Shown: positions 5,461 to 11,425 of the stretch, one piece after another
Layout of the letters: every line of letters begins with the position of its first letter
How positions within the stretch are numbered: the stretch's first letter is position 1
NCBI GenBank assembly: GCA_002327405.1
Contig: DCVO01000045.1
Coordinates: 975-12,399, forward strand
Source: Thiobacillus sp. UBA2186
GTDB taxonomy: Bacteria > Pseudomonadota > Gammaproteobacteria > Burkholderiales > Thiobacillaceae
DNA: 11,425 bases
Direction: 5' to 3'
Position numbers and translations under genes: made by a program
The notes under the pieces: model-generated
The model's input: only the letters and a program-made list of their open reading frames with translations
Databases searched by the model: none
What the model was told of the DNA's origin: nothing

Positions 5461-7713
5461 ATGATTTTATCCGCGCTGGCTGATTCCAATCGAATCGGGC
5501 GCTTCGCCATGCATGCCCTGGTCGCGGCCCTGGCCTATTTCATGGTCGCCCGGCTGAGCCTTTATCTGGAAAGCCATTTCGACGTGATGTCGGTCGTCTG
5601 GCTTGCGGCGGGCGTGGCGGCGGCGGCTGCCGTGCGCTTCCGGCTGGCCGGCGTCGCGGGCGTCTTATTGGGTGCGCTCGCCTCGCGCTGGGGACAGGCA
5701 AGCCCCGATGTCCTGCCTTATATGGCGCTGGGCGACGCTCTGGGCGCCGGGGTCGTTTCCCGGATTGCCGACAGGGCCGGCAGGGAGCTGTCCTTCGGTT
5801 CGGTGAAGGATATCGGCCGCTTCTGCCTGCTGGCCATTCCCGCCGGCACGGTGGTGACCGCCAGCGTGACTGCCGCCGCCCTGGTCAAATTCAGTTTGCT
5901 GCCGCAGGAGCAGTTCTGGCTGGGGCTGTGGTCCCTGTGGTCGGCCAATCTTGCCGGCGCGATTCTGCTGGCCCCCGTACTGCTCACGGCCAATCTCTAC
6001 GACTGGCGCGTACAAAGAAGCGTGTTCCGGCTGGAGTGGGCGGCGGTGGCGGCGGCGAGCCTGCTGGTGATCTGGCTCATGCTGGGCACGGAAGATCAGC
6101 AGGCCTGGAAAATCGGCGAATACCTGCTGTTCCCGCTGGTGCTGTGGGTGGCGCTGCGTTTTTCCGCCGGCGCGACGACTTCGCTGGTGCTGATCCTCAG
6201 CATGGTGCGCATCGCAAGCGACCTCAACGAGTTCAGCCGGGCGGAGTTGCATGCCCCCTTCCTCGAAATGCTGAACGTCCAGGTAACGACCCTCAGCCTG
6301 GCGATCAGCGGACTGCTGGTGGCGGCCGCGCTTGCCGAAAGGCGCGAGTCCGAGATGCGGCTGGACAAGCTGGCCAACCACGATCCCCTTACCGGCCTGC
6401 CCAACCGCACCTATTTCCAGATTTATCTCGAACATGCCATTGCCCAGTGCGCCCGCAAGGGCGGGCAGGTTTCGCTGCTGTTCATCGATCTCGACCGCTT
6501 CAAGCACATCAACGACTCGCGCGGACACGAGGTCGGCGACGAAGTGCTGCGCATCATCGCCGACCGCCTCGGCATCATCCTGCGCGGCGACGATTTCGTC
6601 GCGCGCCTCGGCGGGGACGAATTCGCCGTCGTGATGAGCCATCCCAAGACCCTGCGCGCGGCAAGCCGGGTGGCGCAGAAAGTGATCGAGACGCTGACCG
6701 AGCCTTTCAAGATCAGCGGCCACACCTATACGGTATCGGCCAGCATCGGCATCAGCGTCTACCCGGACGACGCCAGCGACGCCAACACCCTGCTGCGCCA
6801 GGCTGACATGGCCATGTACAAGGCCAAGCTCAAGCGCAGCGGCTTCGAGTATTTCAGCGACGACATGAATGCCGCCGCGCACGAGCAACTGGTGATCGAG
6901 AACGGCATCCGGCGCGCATTGCGCAACGACGATTTCGCGCTGCTCTACCAGCCCAAGATCGACCTGTCCACGGGACGCATGGTCGGCATGGAAGCGCTGA
7001 TCCGCTGGATGACGCCGGGCGGGACCGGCATCGTCGGGCCGGACAAGTTCATTCCGGTGGCCGAGGATACCGGGCTGATCGTGCCGCTGGGACACTGGGT
7101 GCTGAGGACGGCATGCCGGCAGTGGGTGGCCTGGCGCGAAGCCGGCCTCAACCCGCCCATGGTGTCGGTCAATTTGTCGCCGCGCCAGTTCACGCACGGC
7201 GGCCTTGCGCGGGAGATCCTGCTGACCATCGAGGACACCGGCATGAACCCGGCCTATCTCGGCCTGGAAATTACCGAAAGCACGGCCATGGAAAACCCCA
7301 AGACCACCATGCAGGTGCTTGCGGAACTCTCCCGGCACGGCATCCAGGTCATGATCGACGACTTCGGCACCGGGCATTCCAACCTGAGGCAGCTGAAGCG
7401 CCTGCCCATCGACATCGTGAAAATCGACAAGAGCTTCGTGCGCGATGTGCTCATCGACAAGGAAGACGCGGAAATCGCCAATGCCATCATCCGCCTCGCC
7501 CATCTGCTCGACCTGCGCGTGGTGGCGGAAGGCGTGGAAACCATGGAAGTCGCGGCCTTCCTCAAGGAGATCGGCTGCGACGAAATCCAGGGCTATCTGG
7601 TCGGCAAGCCCATGCCGCCCGATTCGATCAAGGATTGGTTCGGCAGGTCATTCGCCATCGGCGGGGCGCAGGGCGAGATCCGCTTCGGCAACACCGCGCT
7701 GCTCGCCGGCTAG
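5461..7713 (+). CDS. MASE1-GGDEF-EAL cyclic-di-GMP synthase/phosphodiesterase
   Basis: A 750-residue membrane protein that makes and/or breaks down cyclic di-GMP. Residues about 15-292 form a run of membrane helices consistent with a MASE1 sensor. A short linker (ERRESEMRLDKLANHDPLTGLPNR) leads into the GGDEF domain. Its active site LGGDEF is intact (384-388), and the product-inhibition site RxxD (Arg375-Asp378) has the correct spacing. The EAL domain has EALIR (511-515), NLSPRQF (571-577), EITES (603-607), DDFG (633-636), KIDKSF (654-659), AEGVE (689-693) and QGY (710-712), covering the metal and catalytic residues of active phosphodiesterases. Both activities are therefore possible; which dominates cannot be read from sequence. 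The ATG at 5461 lacks a strong ribosome site. It follows the small acidic protein by 33 bases and faces the MBL hydrolase, with 15 bases between the two stops. Confidence 0.93.
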   Translation: MILSALADSNRIGRFAMHALVAALAYFMVARLSLYLESHFDVMSVVWLAAGVAAAAAVRFRLAGVAGVLLGALASRWGQASPDVLPYMALGDALGAGVVSRIADRAGRELSFGSVKDIGRFCLLAIPAGTVVTASVTAAALVKFSLLPQEQFWLGLWSLWSANLAGAILLAPVLLTANLYDWRVQRSVFRLEWAAVAAASLLVIWLMLGTEDQQAWKIGEYLLFPLVLWVALRFSAGATTSLVLILSMVRIASDLNEFSRAELHAPFLEMLNVQVTTLSLAISGLLVAAALAERRESEMRLDKLANHDPLTGLPNRTYFQIYLEHAIAQCARKGGQVSLLFIDLDRFKHINDSRGHEVGDEVLRIIADRLGIILRGDDFVARLGGDEFAVVMSHPKTLRAASRVAQKVIETLTEPFKISGHTYTVSASIGISVYPDDASDANTLLRQADMAMYKAKLKRSGFEYFSDDMNAAAHEQLVIENGIRRALRNDDFALLYQPKIDLSTGRMVGMEALIRWMTPGGTGIVGPDKFIPVAEDTGLIVPLGHWVLRTACRQWVAWREAGLNPPMVSVNLSPRQFTHGGLAREILLTIEDTGMNPAYLGLEITESTAMENPKTTMQVLAELSRHGIQVMIDDFGTGHSNLRQLKRLPIDIVKIDKSFVRDVLIDKEDAEIANAIIRLAHLLDLRVVAEGVETMEVAAFLKEIGCDEIQGYLVGKPMPPDSIKDWFGRSFAIGGAQGEIRFGNTALLAG

Positions 7714-7728
7714 ACCCGGCTCGGCTGC

Positions 7729-8679
7729 TTACCGGCTCAGCAGCTCGCGCTCCATCAGCAGGTAAGTGTTGTACGCATTCGGGCGGTTGGCCGCCTCGAA
7801 CGCGGGCAGCTTGCTGAAGCGCGACCAGTCGATGCGCGCATAGGCTTCCTCGAAAGGTTCCAGTTCGGCCACCGCCTTGCCGATTTCGCTGCGCAGGTAG
7901 GTGAGGTAATCGCGCGTCAGCGCCAGGTCCCTGGCCGGCTCGCGGCTCACCGAGCCGTGTCCGGGCACCATCACGCGCGGCTTCATCGCGGTCAGCTTGC
8001 CGAGCGAGGCAAGCCAGGCCTTGGAGTCGGCATCGCCGACAAAGGGCACTCGGCCCTTGAACACCAGGTCGCCCGCGTACAGCACGCCGTCTTCCCTCAC
8101 GAACATCGCCAGATCCTCCGCGCTGTGCGCCGGGCCGACATGGCGGACGCCGAAGTGCACGCCGCCCATCACGAAATCGGTATCGCCCTCCAGGTAGACA
8201 TCCGGCTCGATGAAGCGGGTGTTCTCGTCCACCCAGGGAAACAGATCCTGCTTGCGCTGCTCCAGGCGCTCCATCGCGGCCTCTGTCCTGGTCAGGTTGC
8301 GGGCGTTCTTGTGCGCCCAGATTTCCGCGCCTTGTTCCTTGTAAACCTGCAGGCCGTAGAAGTGGTCGGCGTGATAGTGGCTGACGATCACGCGCTTGAC
8401 CGGCTGGGGCGTGATCCTGCGGATGATGCCCAGCATCTTCTGCGCCAGCGGTACCGTGCCCAGGGAGTCGAACACCACCACGCCTTCGCGGGTGACGACG
8501 AAGCCCGCGTTCGACATGAAGCCCTGGTTTTCGCTGGAAGCCTGGCCGGCCCGGCCTTCGACGTAATAGCTGTGCTGGCCGACCTTGACTGCCTTCATCG
8601 GCACGGTGGCGCTGGTGTCGAGCGCGTGCGCGAGGCCGCTCAGGCCAAACAGGATGATCAGCGAGAAGAGTCTCGGCAT
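7729..8679 (-). CDS. Exported metallo-beta-lactamase-fold hydrolase (SoxH-like)
   Basis: A 316-residue protein with an N-terminal signal peptide (MPRLFSLIILFGLSGLAHA, likely cleaved after residue 19), so it should act in the periplasm. The mature part is an MBL-fold domain with the di-metal signature HYHADH (101-106), further ligands His185 (GPAHSAED), Asp204 (YAGDLVF) and His241 (PGHGSV), plus NAGFVVTREGVVVFDS near the start. It resembles the SoxH / quinoprotein-associated subgroup of MBL hydrolases, whose substrates are mostly unknown; no sox or quinoprotein gene is visible here. The start at 8679 has GGAGA five bases upstream and begins the signal peptide. An in-frame start at 9036 would add intergenic and antisense residues before the signal and is rejected. 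It is divergent from the GyrI-like gene. Confidence 0.85.
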   Translation of the reverse strand: MPRLFSLIILFGLSGLAHALDTSATVPMKAVKVGQHSYYVEGRAGQASSENQGFMSNAGFVVTREGVVVFDSLGTVPLAQKMLGIIRRITPQPVKRVIVSHYHADHFYGLQVYKEQGAEIWAHKNARNLTRTEAAMERLEQRKQDLFPWVDENTRFIEPDVYLEGDTDFVMGGVHFGVRHVGPAHSAEDLAMFVREDGVLYAGDLVFKGRVPFVGDADSKAWLASLGKLTAMKPRVMVPGHGSVSREPARDLALTRDYLTYLRSEIGKAVAELEPFEEAYARIDWSRFSKLPAFEAANRPNAYNTYLLMERELLSR

Positions 8680-8718
8680 GTCGTTCTCCGGTTGGGACAA
8701 GGGGTTGGGCGAAAACAA

Positions 8719-8724
8719 ATTATA
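8719..8724 (-). promoter_or_regulatory. Candidate -10 box for the MBL hydrolase gene
   Basis: Read on the - strand this is a perfect TATAAT, about 40 bases before the start at 8679, in the only AT-rich part of the 84-base divergent gap. No good -35 box is found 16-18 bases upstream, so the assignment is tentative. Confidence 0.35.
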
Positions 8725-8749
8725 AGTCGCGTATGTTATCTTCGCGGCA

Positions 8750-8755
8750 AAGGAG
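8750..8755 (+). promoter_or_regulatory. Shine-Dalgarno sequence deciding the TTG start at 8764
   Basis: AAGGAG here is eight bases from the TTG at 8764 (good spacing) but only two from an in-frame TTG at 8758. No ATG or GTG start in frame lies near. The choice therefore falls on the TTG at 8764, giving a protein starting MIRKQW. Confidence 0.65.
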
Positions 8756-8763
8756 ATTTGGCT

Positions 8764-9297
8764 TTGATCAGGAAACAGTGGCCGGCGTTCATTCTGGCGT
8801 TCGTGCTGCCCTTGCTGGCGATCTACTGGTGGTGGGGCGGATTCAACAAAGTGGCCGTGGCCGAAATCGAATCGGGCCCGCATTTTTACGCCTACCTCGA
8901 GCACGAGGGCGATCTCGGCAAGCTGCCCAAGACCCAGGCCAGGGTGTTCGCCCTGCTGGAACAGGCCGGCATTGCTCCGGGCGACACCATCACCGTGCTG
9001 CTTACCGATCCGCGCAAGACGGCCAAGGCCGAGCAACGCGCGAAAACGGGCTATCGCGTGCCGCTGGATGCGAAGCTCCCCAGGGAGCTGATGAGCGAAG
9101 CCATCCCGCGCCGCAAGGTGCTGGCGGCCACGGTCCAGGCCGCGGTGGCCCTGGCGCCGAGCAAGGCCTACCAGGCCCTGGCCGACGAGCTGGCCCCGCT
9201 GGGCCGCGACATCATCCTGCCTGCCGTGGAAATCTACCGGCCGTCGGGCACGCCGGCACGCGTGGGCGAACTCACCGTGGAAATCGTCGTCCCATGA
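8764..9297 (+). CDS. Membrane-anchored GyrI-like domain protein
   Basis: A 177-residue protein. Residues 8-25 are a single hydrophobic helix (FILAFVLPLLAIYWWW) after a basic start, acting as a membrane anchor or uncleaved signal. The rest (about 30-177) looks like a GyrI-like (AraC-type effector-binding) small-molecule domain: VAEIESGPHFYAYLEHEGD, a central TVLLTDPRKTAKAEQRAKTGYRV, the RRKVLAATVQ segment and the end ILPAVEIYRP with Glu156 in the position of the conserved ligand-binding glutamate, followed by ELTVEIVVP. In regulators this fold binds drugs or other small molecules; the topology here would place it outside the cytoplasm or on the membrane. It starts with TTG. Its TGA overlaps the ATG of the CobD/CbiB-like gene (ATGA at 9294-9297), so the two are very likely co-translated. 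Confidence 0.7.
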   Translation: MIRKQWPAFILAFVLPLLAIYWWWGGFNKVAVAEIESGPHFYAYLEHEGDLGKLPKTQARVFALLEQAGIAPGDTITVLLTDPRKTAKAEQRAKTGYRVPLDAKLPRELMSEAIPRRKVLAATVQAAVALAPSKAYQALADELAPLGRDIILPAVEIYRPSGTPARVGELTVEIVVP

Positions 9298-10202
9298 TTT
9301 TCTTCAGTCTGCTTGCCGCGCTCGCGCTCGAACACTATCACCCGCTCAGGCGCCCGCTGCGGCATTACGAATATTTCGCGCACTTCGCCTTCCTGCTGCG
9401 CGAAAAGCTCGACGGCGGCGAGCCGCTGCACGGCGCGATCGCCTGGTGCGCCGCCGTGCTGCCGATCGCCTTCCTGGTGTGGCTGGCCGGCGACTGGCTG
9501 AGCGATCTGAATTTCATGCTCGGCTGGGCGTGGGGCGTGGCCGTGCTCTACCTCACCATGGGCCTCAAGTACTACAGCAGCATCGCGCAAGACATCGCCG
9601 ACAAGCTGCGCACAAACCGGCTGGAAGAAGCGCGCAAGGCCCTGCAGGCCTGGCGCGGCGGCGATGCGGACGAATTCGGGCCGCACGAAGTCGCCTCCGC
9701 CGCCATCGAACAGCTGTTCGCGCACAGCCACCGGCAGACCTTCGGCGTGCTGTTCTGGTTCATCCTGCTGGGCCCCGCGGGCGCCGTGCTGTTCCGCCTG
9801 GCCTCGGTGCTTTCCCTGCGCTGGCAGGAGGCTACGCCGCGGTTTTCCGCTGCAGTCAGGAAGATATTCCACGTGCTCAACTGGGTGCCCGTGCGGCTGA
9901 CCGCGCTGACTTACGCGGTGGCCGGCAACTTCGAAGACGCGCTCTACTGCTGGCGCACACAGACGCAAACCTGGCCGGATGGAGAGGAAGGCGTGGCCAT
10001 GGCCGCAGGCGCCGGCGCCATGGGCGTGAAGCTGGGCCGGCCCCTGATGGTGGGCGGGCAGTGGCAGGAGCGCGGCGAAATCGGCCTCGGCGACGAGCCG
10101 GACGCCGACCACATCGACAGCGCCAACAGCATGATCTGGCGCGGCCTCGTGGTTTGGCTGGTGCTGGCCTTGCTCCTCTTGTTTGCAGGCTGGGCTGCTT
10201 AA
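9294..10202 (+). CDS. CobD/CbiB-AmpE superfamily membrane protein
   Basis: A 302-residue integral membrane protein with about four hydrophobic segments (roughly 50-66, 77-91, 148-172 and 283-301). It belongs to the superfamily of CobD/CbiB (adenosylcobinamide-phosphate synthase) and AmpE. Matching parts are VASAAIEQLFAHSHRQTFGVLFWFILLGPAGAVLFRL (133-169), the GNFEDALYCWR segment (211-221) and SANSMIWRGLVVW near the C terminus. The N-terminal DP-x-HPV-x-WMG pattern of true CobD and the ENT-x-DG motif are not seen, and the text around GPAGAVLFRL is closer to AmpE. I therefore do not call it a cobalamin enzyme; no other cobalamin gene is in the window. It is translationally coupled to the GyrI-like protein and followed by a possible terminator. 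Confidence 0.75.
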   Translation: MIFFSLLAALALEHYHPLRRPLRHYEYFAHFAFLLREKLDGGEPLHGAIAWCAAVLPIAFLVWLAGDWLSDLNFMLGWAWGVAVLYLTMGLKYYSSIAQDIADKLRTNRLEEARKALQAWRGGDADEFGPHEVASAAIEQLFAHSHRQTFGVLFWFILLGPAGAVLFRLASVLSLRWQEATPRFSAAVRKIFHVLNWVPVRLTALTYAVAGNFEDALYCWRTQTQTWPDGEEGVAMAAGAGAMGVKLGRPLMVGGQWQERGEIGLGDEPDADHIDSANSMIWRGLVVWLVLALLLLFAGWAA

Positions 10203-10214
10203 ACTGCCTGCAAC

Positions 10215-10248
10215 ATGGCCGATGTAAACTGATTGAGCGGCCATTTTT
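10215..10248 (+). terminator. Possible weak Rho-independent terminator
   Basis: ATGGCCG (10215-10221) pairs exactly with CGGCCAT (10238-10244) across a 16-base loop, and the right arm runs into five T residues (10244-10248). The stem is short and the loop large, so it would be weak. It ends only 14 bases before the ppx start, so it could instead be a hairpin in the ppx leader. Confidence 0.4.
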
Positions 10249-10262
10249 GTGCCGATGGGAAT

Positions 10263-11425
10263 ATGGGATATCAGACGCTGGCCGCGGTCGACCTCGGCTC
10301 CAACAGTTTCAAGCTGCAGGTGGCGCGGGTGCGGGGCGAACAGCTCTACCTGCTTGACGGCCTCAAGGAGCCGGTACGCCTCGCCGCCGGCCTCGACAGG
10401 AACAAGCGTCTGGATGCCGATTCGCAGCGGCGCGCGCTGGATTGCCTCAGGCGCTTCAACGAACGTCTGCGCGGATTGCCGGAAGGCGCGGTGCGCTGCG
10501 TCGGCACCAGCGCCTTGCGCGTGGCCAAGAACGCCGAGCCGTTTCTGGAACAGGCAGAAGCGGCGCTCGGCTTTCCCATCGAAATCATCGCCGGGCGCGA
10601 GGAAGCGCGCCTCATCTACCTCGGCGTGACCCACAGCCTGCCGCCGTCGCCCGGCTGGCGCCTCGTGGTCGACATCGGCGGCGGCTCCACCGAATGCATC
10701 ATCGGCAGCGGCGTCAAGCAAGAAAACCGCGAAAGCCTGCTCATGGGCTGCGTCAATTTTTCCCTCCGCTTCTTTCCCAACGGCAAGCTGGAAAAATCCG
10801 CCATGAAAGAAGCCGAACTGGAAGCGCGCCTCATCGCGCAGGGCATCGAGGCCGACTTCAGCAGCGCGCATTGGGACGAAGCCGTGGGCTCTTCCGGCAG
10901 CATCCGCGCCGTGGCCGACATCCTCGAAGCCAACGGCTGGAGCCAGGGCATCACCGCAGAGGGCATGGCCCTGCTGCGCGAAGCCATGCTCAAGGCCGGG
11001 CACATCGACAAGCTCGACCTCCCTGGCCTGCGCGCCGACCGCCGGCCGGTGCTGGCCGGCGGCTTTGCCATACTTTCCGGGCTTTTCGCCGAACTCGGCA
11101 TCAAGGAGATGAACCCGGCTGCCGGTGCGCTGCGCGAGGGCATCCTCTACGACCTGCTGGGCCGCATGTCCGAGCACGACATGCGCGAGGAAACCGTGGC
11201 CGAGTTCATGCGCCGCTACCACGTCGACGCGAAACAGGCTGCGCGGGTAGAGGGCCTGGCGTTGCGCCTGTTCAAGGGCGTGGCCCCGGCGGACAAGGAA
11301 GACAAACAGGAGGCGCGCCGCTTCCTGTCCTGGGCCGCGCGCCTGCACGAAATCGGCATCCCCATCGCCCATTCCGGCTACCACAAGCACGGCGCCTACA
11401 TCCTGGAAAACGCCGACATGCCCGG
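10263..11425 (+). CDS. ppx: Exopolyphosphatase (Ppx/GppA family), 3' end outside window
   Basis: The frame is open from the ATG at 10263 to the window end, giving 387 residues; no stop is reached. The enzyme removes phosphate from the ends of inorganic polyphosphate (GppA relatives act on pppGpp). The ASKHA-fold motifs are all visible: AVDLGSNSFKL (8-18), VGTSALRVAKN (80-90), EIIAGREEARLIYLG with the catalytic glutamate region (107-121), VVDIGGGSTE (135-144), AVGSSGSIRAV (207-217) and VLAGGFAIL (263-271). After about residue 300 comes the helical HD-like domain of long Ppx proteins, including FLSWAARLHEIGIPIAHSGYHKHGAYILENADMP. Full length is expected near 500 residues. Upstream ATG and GTG codons are out of frame; the ribosome site is weak (GGGA close to the start). 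Confidence 0.92.
   Translation, partial: MGYQTLAAVDLGSNSFKLQVARVRGEQLYLLDGLKEPVRLAAGLDRNKRLDADSQRRALDCLRRFNERLRGLPEGAVRCVGTSALRVAKNAEPFLEQAEAALGFPIEIIAGREEARLIYLGVTHSLPPSPGWRLVVDIGGGSTECIIGSGVKQENRESLLMGCVNFSLRFFPNGKLEKSAMKEAELEARLIAQGIEADFSSAHWDEAVGSSGSIRAVADILEANGWSQGITAEGMALLREAMLKAGHIDKLDLPGLRADRRPVLAGGFAILSGLFAELGIKEMNPAAGALREGILYDLLGRMSEHDMREETVAEFMRRYHVDAKQAARVEGLALRLFKGVAPADKEDKQEARRFLSWAARLHEIGIPIAHSGYHKHGAYILENADMP

Noticed and set aside
5665..7503. 612-codon - strand frame opposite the GGDEF-EAL gene
   Set aside because: It is antisense to an intact enzyme with all catalytic motifs; the composition is typical of a shadow frame.
7714..7728. Bidirectional terminator between the GGDEF-EAL and MBL genes
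   Set aside because: Only 15 bases separate the stops, and no hairpin with a T run could be seen.
8680..9036. 119-codon upstream extension of the MBL hydrolase
   Set aside because: It would bury a clear signal peptide inside the protein and is antisense to the GyrI-like gene.
9234..11390. 718-codon - strand frame opposite the CobD-like and ppx genes
   Set aside because: It is an antisense shadow in GC-rich DNA; the + strand frames hold clear family motifs.

Overview
The window is GC-rich (estimated by eye), densely coded chromosomal DNA with short intergenic gaps. Gene content points to a betaproteobacterium, probably of the Nitrosomonadales type (Sulfuricella, Gallionella and relatives): a SpoIIAA-like protein, a surface-adhesin-E-like protein, a MASE1-GGDEF-EAL protein, a CobD/CbiB-type paralogue and a long exopolyphosphatase. 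This placement is inferred from family make-up. There is no rRNA, tRNA, CRISPR array, transposase or phage gene, and no gap without a gene exceeds 300 bases.

Layout. (1) Positions 2-343 hold the 3' end of a Rieske-type ring-hydroxylating oxygenase alpha subunit, followed by a spacer with a purine-rich inverted repeat. (2) On the + strand come an EamA/DMT transporter and then a translationally coupled pair, a SpoIIAA/STAS-like protein and a small secreted adhesin-E-like protein. (3) On the - strand, read right to left, lie a prolyl iminopeptidase (pip), a 107-base CACAGAG inverted-repeat element, a CnoX-like thioredoxin-TPR protein, and a coupled DUF3025 gene. The last gene ends inside the 3' end of the adhesin-E-like gene. 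(4) On the + strand a small acidic helical protein precedes a large MASE1-GGDEF-EAL cyclic-di-GMP protein. (5) A secreted metallo-beta-lactamase-fold hydrolase faces it on the - strand. (6) On the + strand a membrane-anchored GyrI-like protein is coupled to a CobD/CbiB/AmpE-superfamily membrane protein. A possible weak terminator follows, then the ppx exopolyphosphatase, cut by the window end.

Most genes look like housekeeping or regulatory functions: proteostasis (CnoX-like, Pip), second-messenger signalling (c-di-GMP, polyphosphate) and envelope functions. No classic defence or mobile system is visible. The observations most worth following are the CACAGAG element between pip and cnoX, the loss of the first redox cysteine in the CnoX-like protein, the coupled GyrI-like and CobD-like membrane pair, and the small acidic protein immediately upstream of the c-di-GMP enzyme. 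Several starts are non-ATG (TTG at 2866 on the - strand and TTG at 8764 on the + strand) and were chosen from coupling or ribosome-binding-site position.
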